64,000 bases of DNA from Flavobacterium rhamnosiphilum (GCF_004349195.1 NZ_SMLG01000004.1:266399-330398), one strand, 5' to 3'; shown: positions 10,104 through 19,384, numbered from the stretch's first letter. Numbers and translations: made by a program. The notes: generated by a model from the letters alone, not told the origin.

Positions 10104-11273
10104 ATGCATATTACATATAAAATAAAAACAATATTAACTTTTATTTTGACGATAATTTCTTTATCGGGCTTTAGTCAAAGCAATATTTTCAAGGTAACTT
10201 TAGATGCGGGTCACGGAGCACATGATTTTGGCGCTGTTTATGAAGGGCGTGTGGAAAAAAATATTGCTTTGGCCGTAGTTTTGAAAGTGGGGAAGCTATT
10301 AGAGTCTACAAAACAAATGGATGTCAACTATACCCGAAAAACAGATGTATTCATTGATTTAATTGAAAGAGCCAATATTGCCAATAGATTTAACGCTAAT
10401 ATTTTTGTTTCGATTCATTGTAATGCCAATAGAAACACTGCTGCCGATGGTACTGAGACTTATGTGATGGGTTTGAGTAAAGTTGCTTCAAATCTTGAGG
10501 CTGCAAAAAAAGAGAACTCTGTAATTACTTTAGAAAAAGATTACAAACAAAAGTATGAAGGATTTGATCCGAACTCTCCCGAGACTATGATTGGTATGAC
10601 CTTGATGCAGGAGGAATATTTAGACAATAGTATTTCGCTGGCAAGTAAGGTAGAAGATGCTTTTGCAGATTTAGGAAAAAAAATACGAGGTGGAGGAGTG
10701 AAACAAGCCCCTTTTATGGTGCTTCACAAAGCATACATGCCAAGAGTATTGATTGAAATGGGGTTTATATCCAATTCTATTGAAGGGAATACATTAAATT
10801 CAGAAGACGGTCAAAATGAAATTGCCAAAGCTATCGCAGAGGCAATTATCAGTTATAAAAAAGAATATTTTGGTACTGGTGAAACTGAAGTTTTTGAAGA
10901 GTCGCCTTCGCAAAAAATTAATGAAAAACCTATAAGAGATACTGTTGCTCCTGCCAAACCAAAAATGACTTCTCAACCTGCAGGAGAATCAACACAAGTA
11001 AAAAAAACGGCTGATGATTCTAAAACTTTATTCAAAGTACAACTTTCAGCCAGTAGTAAAAGATTAGAATTAGTACCGAAAAATTTTAACGGACTTAAAA
11101 ATATTTCTGTAGCCTTTGAAAACAGGGTTTACAAATATATGTATGGAGAAACTGCGGATTATGATGAAGCAAAAAAGCAATTAAATGAAGCAAAAGAAAA
11201 AGGATATGATTCCGCATTTTTGATCGCATTTAAAAACGGAGAAAAAATTAACATTCAAGATGTAATTAAATAA
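10104..11273 (+). CDS. N-acetylmuramoyl-L-alanine amidase with SPOR-like C-terminus (copy 1)
   Basis: This 389-residue exported protein has a signal peptide ending near FSQ (residue 25), an Amidase_3 zinc domain and a C-terminal SPOR-like domain (about 310-389). Zinc and catalytic residues are visible in LDAGHG, the following Glu of EKNIA, SIHCNAN and VLIEMGF. The enzyme cuts the amide between MurNAc and the stem peptide, typically for daughter-cell separation; the SPOR-like end would target denuded septal glycan. It is divergent from lptD and begins a run of four co-directional genes. A close paralogue follows immediately. Confidence 0.92.
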   Translation: MHITYKIKTILTFILTIISLSGFSQSNIFKVTLDAGHGAHDFGAVYEGRVEKNIALAVVLKVGKLLESTKQMDVNYTRKTDVFIDLIERANIANRFNANIFVSIHCNANRNTAADGTETYVMGLSKVASNLEAAKKENSVITLEKDYKQKYEGFDPNSPETMIGMTLMQEEYLDNSISLASKVEDAFADLGKKIRGGGVKQAPFMVLHKAYMPRVLIEMGFISNSIEGNTLNSEDGQNEIAKAIAEAIISYKKEYFGTGETEVFEESPSQKINEKPIRDTVAPAKPKMTSQPAGESTQVKKTADDSKTLFKVQLSASSKRLELVPKNFNGLKNISVAFENRVYKYMYGETADYDEAKKQLNEAKEKGYDSAFLIAFKNGEKINIQDVIK

Positions 11274-11295
11274 TAATAGCTTATCCTTTTTATAT

Positions 11296-11303
11296 TAAAT
11301 TTG
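11296..11303 (+). promoter_or_regulatory. -7 promoter box upstream of amidase copy 2
   Basis: A perfect TAAATTTG (TAnnTTTG). The surrounding ~45 bases closely match those upstream of mlaD at 12486-12530. No good -33 TTG is seen. Confidence 0.6.
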
Positions 11304-11322
11304 TAAAAAAAATACTCATATT

Positions 11323-12477
11323 TTGAAAATAACCAGAGGAGTCAAAACCACAATTTTTGCTATATTTCTTTTTTTCTGCTTCAATGCTTTTTCTCAATCC
11401 AATCAAAAGTTCACTGTTATTTTAGATGCGGGTCACGGAGGTAAAGATCCAGGGAATTCTTATCATGGTTTTGTTGAAAAAGAAATTGCGCTTAAAACGA
11501 CTTTAAAGTTAGAAAAATACCTCAAAAAAGACAATGACATTCAAGTTGTTCATACCAGAAAAACTGATGTTTTTATAGAATTAAAGGACAGACCCAAAAA
11601 AGCAAATAGTATCGATGCTAATTTATTTGTTTCTGTACATTGCAATTCGGTTAAAAATCCAGTTCCTTTTGGTACAGAAACTTTTGTAATGGGTTTGGCA
11701 AGAAGTAAAGGTAATTTAGAAATTGCTAAACAAGAAAATTCGGTAATATTACTGGAGAAAGATTACAAGCAAACCTATAAAGGATTTGACCCCAAGAATC
11801 CTGAAACTTTGATTGGATTGAAAATTCTGCAAGAAGATTATTTAGATCGAAGTATAAATCTGGCTTCAAAAATTGAAAATAATTTTAAAAATAAATTACA
11901 TCGAAAATCAAGAGGTATAAAACAGACTCCTTTATGGGTTTTGGATGCCGCTTATATGCCAAGTGTATTGATTGAATTGGGTTTTTTATCCAATAGTGAG
12001 GAAGGACTTTATTTAAATTCAGAGGAAGGACAAAATAATATGGCAGAAGCTATTGCATCGGCTATTATTGCTTACAAAAAAGAATATTTTGGAACGCAAT
12101 CCAATGAAAATTATGAAGAGCTTCCATCCAAAAAAGTAGTCGAAAATGAAAGAAAAGACACTTCAAAGAGTACTAAATCAAAGCGTATTATAGAAAAACA
12201 AGAGCCGAAAACACAAAATTCAGATGTAGTTTTTAAAGTTCAATTTGCAGCCGGAAATAAAAACATTAAATTAAATTCCTCGAATTTTAAAGGATTAAAA
12301 AATGTTTCGGTAACAAAAAGTAATGGATCTTTATATAAGTACGCATATGGCTTAACATCAGACTATAACATCGCAAAACAGGATTTAAAAGTGGTAAAAT
12401 CCAAAGGATATGCTTCGGCATATATAATTGCAATCAAAGATGGAAAGAATATTAGTATTCAAGAAGCGCTTAAATAA
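11323..12477 (+). CDS. N-acetylmuramoyl-L-alanine amidase with SPOR-like C-terminus (copy 2)
   Basis: Paralogue of the preceding gene: 384 residues, signal peptide ending FSQ, Amidase_3 domain with LDAGHGG, SVHCNS and VLIELGF, a Lys-rich linker and a SPOR-like C-terminal domain. The start is TTG, chosen because it heads the signal peptide and sits 20 bases after a perfect -7 box. The leader and first codons (MKITR, coded TTG-AAA-ATA-AC) match mlaD downstream better than copy 1, suggesting the 5' end came from the mlaD start during tandem duplication. The amidase core is complete, with no missing catalytic residue, so both copies are probably active, perhaps under different expression. Confidence 0.92.
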   Translation: MKITRGVKTTIFAIFLFFCFNAFSQSNQKFTVILDAGHGGKDPGNSYHGFVEKEIALKTTLKLEKYLKKDNDIQVVHTRKTDVFIELKDRPKKANSIDANLFVSVHCNSVKNPVPFGTETFVMGLARSKGNLEIAKQENSVILLEKDYKQTYKGFDPKNPETLIGLKILQEDYLDRSINLASKIENNFKNKLHRKSRGIKQTPLWVLDAAYMPSVLIELGFLSNSEEGLYLNSEEGQNNMAEAIASAIIAYKKEYFGTQSNENYEELPSKKVVENERKDTSKSTKSKRIIEKQEPKTQNSDVVFKVQFAAGNKNIKLNSSNFKGLKNVSVTKSNGSLYKYAYGLTSDYNIAKQDLKVVKSKGYASAYIIAIKDGKNISIQEALK

Positions 12478-12502
12478 TTACAACAAGTCAAATATTTTAT
12501 AT

Positions 12503-12510
12503 TAAATTTG
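12503..12510 (+). promoter_or_regulatory. -7 promoter box upstream of mlaD
   Basis: A perfect TAAATTTG 18 bases before the TTG start of mlaD, within a near-copy of the promoter at 11296-11303. Confidence 0.6.
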
Positions 12511-12527
12511 TAAAAAATACTTAAATT

Positions 12528-13493
12528 TTGAAAATAACACGAGAAATTAAAACTGCTATTTTAGTAATTGCATCTATTTTATTATTTATCTGGGGCTACA
12601 GTTTTTTGAAAGGAAGGGACCTTTTTACCAATTACAAAACATTTTATGTTGAATATAAAAGTGTAGAAGGTTTAGCCACATCTGCGCCTGTTACGCTAAA
12701 CGGATTAGTTATTGGTAAAGTTAGCAGTATTACAATAGATGAAAATACGGGTGTATTATTAGTTGAATTACAATTAAAAACGGATTTCCCAATTTCTAAA
12801 TCGAGTACAGCTTCTATTTATGAGCCAGGATTTATCGGAGGTAAACAAATTGCAATTATTCCTAATTTTAATGATAAAATATTAGCTGTTGATGGTCAAA
12901 AATTAGAGGGCGGAGTAAAATTAGGACTTACAGATAAAGTAGGAGATCAATTAGCACCACTTCAAGAAAAATTAGAAAAACTACTGGGAACTACTGATAA
13001 ATTGATTTCAGGATTGAATAATGTTTTGGATCAAAAAGGGCAGCAGGATTTAAAAGTTTCTTTAGCGGAATTGAGCAAGACTATTGAACAATTTCACAAA
13101 GTTTCTTTAAGTCTTAATACTTTATTAGATGATAACAAAACTCAAATAAATGGTGTTGTTACCAATTTTAATAAAATATCCGGGAATTTTTCTAAAATAT
13201 CTGATTCATTGAATAAAGCCGATTTAGGAAAAACGGTAAAAAACCTAAATGCAACTTTAGGCAGAGTCGATGGTATTATGAGCGGTTTGGAATCCGGTAA
13301 AGGTTCTATGGGTAAATTATTGAACGATGATGCTTTCTACCAAAATATTAAAAGTACAACAAAAGAATTAGAATTATTATTGCAAGACGTAAGACTTTAT
13401 CCAACCAGATATGTCAATGTTTCTTTGTTTGGAAAGAAAAACAAGCCTTATGTTGCTCCTGTAAACGATTCTATATCTAATGTAAAAAATTAG
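12528..13493 (+). CDS. mlaD: MlaD/MCE-family lipid transport protein
   Basis: The 321-residue protein has one N-terminal membrane helix (about residues 9-27), an MCE domain (about 35-115, YVEYKSVEGLATSAPV and GFIGGKQIAII) and a helical C-terminal region with amphipathic coiled-coil stretches. MCE proteins bind phospholipid in the periplasm and work with an MlaE/MlaF ABC transporter to keep the outer membrane asymmetric; those partners are not in this window. The start is TTG. It is 5 bp from the next gene, so translation coupling or a shared transcript with the Fe-S genes is likely, although function does not obviously connect them. Confidence 0.9.
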   Translation: MKITREIKTAILVIASILLFIWGYSFLKGRDLFTNYKTFYVEYKSVEGLATSAPVTLNGLVIGKVSSITIDENTGVLLVELQLKTDFPISKSSTASIYEPGFIGGKQIAIIPNFNDKILAVDGQKLEGGVKLGLTDKVGDQLAPLQEKLEKLLGTTDKLISGLNNVLDQKGQQDLKVSLAELSKTIEQFHKVSLSLNTLLDDNKTQINGVVTNFNKISGNFSKISDSLNKADLGKTVKNLNATLGRVDGIMSGLESGKGSMGKLLNDDAFYQNIKSTTKELELLLQDVRLYPTRYVNVSLFGKKNKPYVAPVNDSISNVKN

Positions 13494-13498
13494 CAATT

Positions 13499-14830
13499 AT
13501 GAGCTATTTAGACAATATTTTATTTGCCATCCTTTTGGTAATTGGTTTTGGTTATTTTTATACAAACGTTAAAAAAATAATTAGAAATATAAACCTTGGA
13601 ACCGATGTAAATCGTTCCGATAATCCCAAAGCACGATGGACTAATATGGCCATGATTGCTCTTGGTCAATCCAAAATGGTGAAAAGACCTATTGCTGGAG
13701 TATTGCATATTATAGTCTATGTAGGTTTTGTAATTATAAATATAGAATTATTAGAAATTATTATTGATGGACTTTTTGGGACACATCGTGTTTTTGCTTT
13801 TTTAGGAACTACGTATGATGTGTTAATTGCTTCTTTCGAAATTTTGGCTCTTTTAGTTTTAGTTGCAGTAATCTCTTTTTGGATAAGAAGAAATATCATC
13901 AAACTAAAGCGATTTGCTAATCCTGATTTGACCGGAGCACCTAAAAACGATGCTAATTATATCTTGTATTTTGAGGTAGTTCTAATGACATTGTTTTTAT
14001 TAATGAATGCATCTGATTTGCATTTACAGAATGTACCTGGAGGTTTTTCTCATTTTATTAAAGCAGGTTCATTTCCAATCAGTCAATTTATTGAGCCATT
14101 ATTTAATGGAATGTCTAATGAATTAGTGATGCTTCTTTCTGAAATATTCTGGTGGTTGCATATTACTGGGATTTTGATTTTCATGAACTATCTTTATTTT
14201 TCTAAGCATTTACACATTCTGTTAGCATTTCCAAATACGTATTTTGCGAATTTAAATCCTCAAGGACAATTTGATAATTTAGAATCCGTTACCAAGGAGG
14301 TAAAACTGATGATGGATCCTAATGCTGATCCCTTTGCGGCAGCACCAGTGGATGAAAATGCAGTTCCAAGTAAATTTGGAGCAAGTGACGTTCAGGATTT
14401 AAATTGGGTTCAGTTATTGAATGCTTATACGTGTACGGAATGTGGTCGTTGTACTTCATCTTGTCCTGCGAATATAACAGGTAAAAAATTGTCTCCACGT
14501 AAAATCATGATGGATACAAGAGATCGAATGGAAGAAGTAGGAAGAAATATTGATGCCAATAAAGGTATTTTTATTCCGGATAACAAAACATTATTGAACG
14601 ATTATATCACACCGGAAGAACTTTGGGCTTGCACATCATGTAATGCGTGTGTTGAGGAATGTCCTGTAAATATTAGTCCGCTTTCAATTATCATGGATAT
14701 GAGACGCTATTTAGTAATGGAACAAAGTGCAGCACCAATGCCAATTAATGCAATGATGACTAATATAGAAAATAACGGTGCGCCTTGGCAATACAATCAG
14801 CAAGATCGATTGAATTGGAAAAACGAATAG
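13499..14830 (+). CDS. membrane Fe-S oxidoreductase subunit (HdrD/GlpC-like, with transmembrane N-terminus)
   Basis: This 443-residue protein has several N-terminal transmembrane helices (residues ~1-240, NarI-like) and a cytoplasmic region with two ferredoxin-type clusters, CTECGRCTSSCP and CTSCNACVEECP. It resembles the fused membrane/Fe-S subunits next to CCG-domain proteins in heterodisulfide-reductase-like or lactate/glycerol-phosphate oxidase-like complexes. Its partner with CCG domains is encoded 162 bp downstream. It likely passes electrons between a quinone pool and an unknown soluble donor. The substrate cannot be read from the sequence. Confidence 0.82.
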   Translation: MSYLDNILFAILLVIGFGYFYTNVKKIIRNINLGTDVNRSDNPKARWTNMAMIALGQSKMVKRPIAGVLHIIVYVGFVIINIELLEIIIDGLFGTHRVFAFLGTTYDVLIASFEILALLVLVAVISFWIRRNIIKLKRFANPDLTGAPKNDANYILYFEVVLMTLFLLMNASDLHLQNVPGGFSHFIKAGSFPISQFIEPLFNGMSNELVMLLSEIFWWLHITGILIFMNYLYFSKHLHILLAFPNTYFANLNPQGQFDNLESVTKEVKLMMDPNADPFAAAPVDENAVPSKFGASDVQDLNWVQLLNAYTCTECGRCTSSCPANITGKKLSPRKIMMDTRDRMEEVGRNIDANKGIFIPDNKTLLNDYITPEELWACTSCNACVEECPVNISPLSIIMDMRRYLVMEQSAAPMPINAMMTNIENNGAPWQYNQQDRLNWKNE

Positions 14831-14969
14831 TTCCCCACCCCAGCCCTCCCCGAAGGGGAGGGAGTTAAAACTGGAAAGTAGGAGTAAATAATAGCAATGC
14901 AATAATATTTTTAAACCATACAAAAACAATCTCGGCTCCCTCCCCTTCGGGGAGGGCTGGGGTGGGGAA
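14831..14969. repeat. GC-rich long inverted repeat with nested hairpins, inside an operon
   Basis: Two perfect 34-base arms (14831-14864 and 14936-14969) are exact reverse complements around a 71-base AT-rich centre. Each arm itself contains a small palindrome of CCCTCCCC and GGGGAGGG around a 3-base loop. The composition (mostly C/G) contrasts sharply with the AT-rich neighbourhood. It looks like a nomadic REP/MITE-like element; a Pro-rich reading frame on the minus strand across it is spurious. Confidence 0.85.
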
Positions 14970-14992
14970 AATAACCGAATCAATAAAATAGT

Positions 14993-15784
14993 ATGTCAGA
15001 GAATTTAATAGTGCCAACTATGGCCGAAATGTTAGCTCAAGGGAAACAACCAGAAGTTTTATTTTGGGTAGGTTGTGCAGGAAGTTTTGATGATAGAGCA
15101 AAGAAAATAACCAAGGCATTTGTTCGAATTTTAAATCGTGCAAATGTATCGTTTGCCGTTTTAGGTACTGAAGAAAGTTGTACTGGTGATCCTGCAAAAA
15201 GAGCCGGTAATGAGTTTTTGTTTCAAATGCAAGCCATGATGAATATTGAGGTTTTGAATGCATACGAAGCAAAAAAAATTGTTACAGCTTGTCCGCATTG
15301 TTTCAATACACTGAAAAACGAATATCCGGAATTAGGCGGAAAATATGAAGTCGTTCACCATACGGAATTTTTGAAATCATTATTAGATGATGGAAGATTG
15401 ACCATTGAAGGAGGACAATTTAAAGGAAAACGAATTACTTTTCATGACCCTTGCTATTTAGGAAGAGCCAATAATGTGTATGAAGCACCAAGAGATTTAA
15501 TTCTTAAATTGGATGCTGAATTAGTAGAAATGAAGCGTTCTAAAGCTAACGGTTTATGTTGTGGTGCTGGTGGTGCCCAAATGTTTAAAGATGCTGAGCC
15601 TGGAAACAAGGAAATCAATGTTGAAAGAACCGAAGATGCATTAGAAACAAAACCAGAAATAATTGCTGCGGGTTGTCCTTTTTGTAATACGATGATGACA
15701 GATGGTATTAAAAACAAAGAAAAGGAAGGCGAAGTAAAAGTTATGGATATTGCGGAATTGATTGCCAATGCACAAGATTTGTAA
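14993..15784 (+). CDS. CCG-domain (Fe-S) binding oxidoreductase subunit
   Basis: The 263-residue soluble protein has two cysteine-rich CCG domains typical of HdrB/GlpC/LutA-type proteins: GCAGSFDDR early, ACPHCFNTLKNEYP in the middle, then GLCCGAGGAQMF and GCPFCNTMM. Such domains ligate unusual iron-sulfur clusters and act in two-electron redox chemistry. It is the partner of the membrane Fe-S subunit just upstream, with only the inverted-repeat element between them. The physiological donor is unknown. Confidence 0.85.
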   Translation: MSENLIVPTMAEMLAQGKQPEVLFWVGCAGSFDDRAKKITKAFVRILNRANVSFAVLGTEESCTGDPAKRAGNEFLFQMQAMMNIEVLNAYEAKKIVTACPHCFNTLKNEYPELGGKYEVVHHTEFLKSLLDDGRLTIEGGQFKGKRITFHDPCYLGRANNVYEAPRDLILKLDAELVEMKRSKANGLCCGAGGAQMFKDAEPGNKEINVERTEDALETKPEIIAAGCPFCNTMMTDGIKNKEKEGEVKVMDIAELIANAQDL

Positions 15785-15864
15785 ATCAATTACGAATTAA
15801 AAATTTAAAATTACGAATTTTGATTTTATAACTCAAAATTCACAACTCATAACTCACAATTAAG

Positions 15865-16347
15865 ATGTACGTTCCATTTGAAAATTTACCCGAAGAATCT
15901 AAAATCTGGATTTATCAATCAAACAGAAAATTTTCGGATGCCGAATTTTCTGAAATAGAAACTGCCTTGCAATCCTTTCTTGAAGGTTGGGCTGCACATG
16001 GTACCAGTTTAGAATCATCGTATCAATTAAAATACAACCGATTTATCATTATTGCCGTAAATCAGGATGTACAAGCAGCTACGGGTTGTTCTATTGACTC
16101 TTCTGTGGAATTTATTCAAAGTTTAGAACAAAAGTATACGGTTGATTTATTGGATAAAATGAATGTGACTTTCAAATTAGGAGAGCATATTGCCCATAAG
16201 CCTTTGATTGATTTCAAGAAAATGGTAAAAGATAAAGCGGTTACTGAAAATACAATAGTTTTCAATAATTTAGTCAATAATATAGAAGAGTACAATGAAT
16301 CTTGGGAAGTTCCAGCCATCGATAGTTGGCATAGTCGCTTTTTTTAA
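15865..16347 (+). CDS. conserved Bacteroidota protein of unknown function
   Basis: A 160-residue soluble protein with no signal peptide, membrane segment or recognisable catalytic motif. It begins MYVPFENLPEESKIWIYQ and ends SWHSRFF. Homologues next to this type of Fe-S pair in flavobacteria are sometimes labelled as ABC transporter ATPase, but no Walker A or B motif is visible, so I do not follow that name. It lies 80 bp after the CCG-domain gene and 13 bp before the GH3 lipoprotein gene, consistent with co-transcription with either. No function is proposed. Confidence 0.75.
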   Translation: MYVPFENLPEESKIWIYQSNRKFSDAEFSEIETALQSFLEGWAAHGTSLESSYQLKYNRFIIIAVNQDVQAATGCSIDSSVEFIQSLEQKYTVDLLDKMNVTFKLGEHIAHKPLIDFKKMVKDKAVTENTIVFNNLVNNIEEYNESWEVPAIDSWHSRFF

Positions 16348-16360
16348 ACAAAACAGTACC

Positions 16361-19357
16361 ATGAGAAAAATAGGCGTCAAAATTGTTTTATTTTATGTCT
16401 TACTTTTCTTTGTAGCTTCAAGTTGTGTTGGGACAAAAATTAATAAGAATAAAGTAATTTTAACCAACGGTCCGTCCAAATCAAAAAATTTGGACAGTAT
16501 AGCTTTAAGTAATACTCCTAGACTTTTTGAATTATCTCCCGAAGGAAATAAATGGGTTGATAGTGTTTACAATGCAATGACTTTAGAGGAAAAATTTGGG
16601 CAATTATTTATGGTTGCCGCATATTCTAATAAAGATACTGTACACTTCAACGCCATTGACAAGCAGATACAAGACAACAAAATTGGAGGATTAATTTTCT
16701 TTCAAGGTGGTCCGGTTCGTCAAGTTAAATTAACCAATCGTTTTCAATCGAAGTCAAAAATCCCTTTGTTTATTGGTAGTGATGCGGAATGGGGATTGAG
16801 TATGCGACTTGATTCTACGTATCGTTATCCTTGGAATATGACACTTGGAGCCATCCAGGACATGAAATTGTTGGAGAAGGTTGGTGCTCAAATGGGGGAA
16901 CAAAGCAAACGATTGGGATTGCAGTTTAACTTTGCCCCGGTTCTCGATATCAATACAAATCCCAGAAATCCCATTATAGGTTTTCGCTCTTTTGGAGAAG
17001 ATAAATTCAAAGTTACAGAACGTGCCATTGCTTTAATGAAAGGCGTTCAGAGCCAAGGAATTTTTTCTACCGGAAAGCATTTCCCCGGTCATGGCGATAC
17101 CGAAACGGATTCTCATAAAGGATTGCCAACCATTAATTTTTCTAAAGAAAGATTAGAGCTAGTAGAGTTTTATCCCTATAGAAAAATGTTTCATGAAGGA
17201 CTTTCGTCTGTTATGGTGGCGCATTTAAACGTTCCCAGTTTAGAATCAAGACCTAATTATCCTTCCTCTATTTCCTATAATGTGGTAACCAATATTCTTC
17301 AAAAAGAATTAGGATTCAAAGGACTTATTTTTACTGATGCTTTGAATATGAAAGGAGTGAGCAACTTCATGATGCCCAGCGAAATTAATTTTGAAGCTTT
17401 TATGGCTGGAAACGATGTACTGTTATTTCCTGAAAATGTTTCTACAGCTATTGAGAAATTTAAGCTTGCTTATTCTCTTAATTTATTTACAGACGAAAGA
17501 TTGGCTTTTTCTGTAAAAAAAATATTGAAATTCAAATATAAAGCGGGTTTAAACTCTTATAAACCTATTGCAACGGATAACTTATATGACGATTTAAATT
17601 CATCTAAAAATGATGCTTTACAGTATGAGTTGTATGAAAATGCAGTTACAGTTCTAAAAAACACGGCTGCTGTTTTACCAATAAAAAATTTGGACAAACA
17701 AAAAATAGCCTACGTAAAAATAGGAGATGACAGTAATGATACTTTTGTTTCAACTTTGAAAAAATACACCGAGGTAACTGTAATTGCAGATGTAAATCTG
17801 GACAGTTTACAAGTAAAATTACAACCGTTTACAACTGTAATCATTGGATATCACAAATCGGATGTTGCTTTCAAAAATGACGATTTAAAATCAAATGAAT
17901 TATTTAAGATCAATTTTTTAGCCAAAAATAATAATGTAATTCTGAATGTTTTTACCAAACCCTATTCGTTATTACCCATTACAAATTTTAATGATATCGA
18001 AGGATTGGTTGTTTCCTATCAAAACAGTGCTATTGCACAAGTTGTTTCTGCAGAACTAATCTTTGGAGCGATTGAAGCCAAAGGAAAATTACCAGTTTCT
18101 ATAAATTCAAGTTTTAAAGTAAATGACGGATTATCAACCGAAAAGTTAAATCGCTTGGGATTCACAACTCCTGAGAATGTAGGAATGAATGCTGCAATTT
18201 TGTCAAAAATTGATGCTATCGCCAATAAAGCGATTAATGGTAAAATGACACCCGGAATTCAGGTTTTGGTAGCCAGAAAAGGAAAAGTAATTTATCAGAA
18301 ATCATTCGGACATCATACGTATGATAAAACTATAAAAGTTGAAAATTCAGACATTTATGATGTTGCCTCGTTGACAAAAATACTGGCTACGTTGCCCAAT
18401 GTAATGCTGCAATACGATCATCAAAAAATAAATTTGGGAACTACATTAGAAACAATGTGTCCTATTTTTAAAGATTCGAATAAGGCGAATATTAATTTTA
18501 AGGATTTATTGTCTCATTATGCGGGACTTGCCGCAGGAATTCCATTTTATAAAGCGACAGTGGACAAATCGAAATTTCCATCTGAAAAATACTTCAGAAA
18601 AATTTCTGAAGAGCAGTTTTCTAAACGATTGACAGACAGTCTTTTTATAAGAAATGATTTTAGCGACACAATAATGAAAATGATTGTTAAGAGTAAAATT
18701 TCATTGAAAAAAGAATACAAGTACAGTGATCTTACTTTTATGATTTTGAAAGATTATTTAGAAAAAACAACGGGTAAAACATTGGATGTTTTAATTCAAG
18801 AGAATTTCTATCGCTCACTCGGAATGAATAATTCCAGTTTTAATCCATTGACTAAATTTGATAAAAACAGAATTCCTCCAACAGAAACAGATACGTATTT
18901 CCGTCATCAGCTTTTGCAAGGGGATGTCAATGATTTGTCAGCAGCTTTAGAAGGTGGTGTTTCGGGTCATGCCGGCGTTTTTTCGAATGCTATGGATGTG
19001 GCTAAAATGATGGAGCTTTATTTGCAAAAAGGAAGTTATGGCAATCAGCAGTATTTTTCTGAAAAAACATTTGAAGATTTCAATACGTGTTATTTTTGTG
19101 CTGCAGGAAATAGGAGAGGTGTTGGTTTTGATAAACCACAATTGGGTACTGAAGGACCTACGTGCGGTTGTGCTTCCATGACAAGTTTTGGACACACCGG
19201 TTACACAGGAACGATGGCTTGGGCTGATCCAGAAACGCAAATTGTCTATGTGTTTTTATCCAACAGAACTTTTCCAGTTGCAGGTGAAAATAGATTATCT
19301 AAAGAAAACATTAGGGAAGATATCCAGAAGGTAATTTATGAAGCGATTGTACACTAG
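16361..19357 (+). CDS. GH3 beta-N-acetylglucosaminidase fused to serine beta-lactamase-like domain, lipoprotein
   Basis: The 998-residue lipoprotein (lipobox VASSC near residue 22) has a GH3 N-terminal domain with the NagZ motif KHFPGHGDTETDSH (K239-H240 and onward) and catalytic aspartate D326 in TDALNMKG, a GH3 C-terminal-like domain, then a serine beta-lactamase/penicillin-binding domain with S670-x-x-K673 (SLTK) and HTGYTGT near the end. It probably removes GlcNAc from peptidoglycan fragments and acts on their peptide portion or on D-amino acid esters or amides. I chose the ATG at 16361, which gives a clean lipoprotein signal; an earlier in-frame start overlaps the preceding gene. Both catalytic modules look intact. 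Confidence 0.9.
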   Translation: MRKIGVKIVLFYVLLFFVASSCVGTKINKNKVILTNGPSKSKNLDSIALSNTPRLFELSPEGNKWVDSVYNAMTLEEKFGQLFMVAAYSNKDTVHFNAIDKQIQDNKIGGLIFFQGGPVRQVKLTNRFQSKSKIPLFIGSDAEWGLSMRLDSTYRYPWNMTLGAIQDMKLLEKVGAQMGEQSKRLGLQFNFAPVLDINTNPRNPIIGFRSFGEDKFKVTERAIALMKGVQSQGIFSTGKHFPGHGDTETDSHKGLPTINFSKERLELVEFYPYRKMFHEGLSSVMVAHLNVPSLESRPNYPSSISYNVVTNILQKELGFKGLIFTDALNMKGVSNFMMPSEINFEAFMAGNDVLLFPENVSTAIEKFKLAYSLNLFTDERLAFSVKKILKFKYKAGLNSYKPIATDNLYDDLNSSKNDALQYELYENAVTVLKNTAAVLPIKNLDKQKIAYVKIGDDSNDTFVSTLKKYTEVTVIADVNLDSLQVKLQPFTTVIIGYHKSDVAFKNDDLKSNELFKINFLAKNNNVILNVFTKPYSLLPITNFNDIEGLVVSYQNSAIAQVVSAELIFGAIEAKGKLPVSINSSFKVNDGLSTEKLNRLGFTTPENVGMNAAILSKIDAIANKAINGKMTPGIQVLVARKGKVIYQKSFGHHTYDKTIKVENSDIYDVASLTKILATLPNVMLQYDHQKINLGTTLETMCPIFKDSNKANINFKDLLSHYAGLAAGIPFYKATVDKSKFPSEKYFRKISEEQFSKRLTDSLFIRNDFSDTIMKMIVKSKISLKKEYKYSDLTFMILKDYLEKTTGKTLDVLIQENFYRSLGMNNSSFNPLTKFDKNRIPPTETDTYFRHQLLQGDVNDLSAALEGGVSGHAGVFSNAMDVAKMMELYLQKGSYGNQQYFSEKTFEDFNTCYFCAAGNRRGVGFDKPQLGTEGPTCGCASMTSFGHTGYTGTMAWADPETQIVYVFLSNRTFPVAGENRLSKENIREDIQKVIYEAIVH

Positions 19358-19384
19358 CCTAATTTTAATGTAATAATTAGGACT

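Noticed and set aside
14711..14983. Minus-strand frame with Pro-rich peptide across the inverted repeat
   Set aside because: It is created by the C/G-rich repeat and overlaps the end of the Fe-S subunit gene; no start signal or family match is visible.
15865..16347. ABC transporter ATPase label
   Set aside because: No Walker A, Walker B or signature motif; left as unknown.
16295..16360. Earlier start of the GH3/beta-lactamase gene
   Set aside because: It overlaps the previous gene and hides the lipoprotein signal that begins at 16361.
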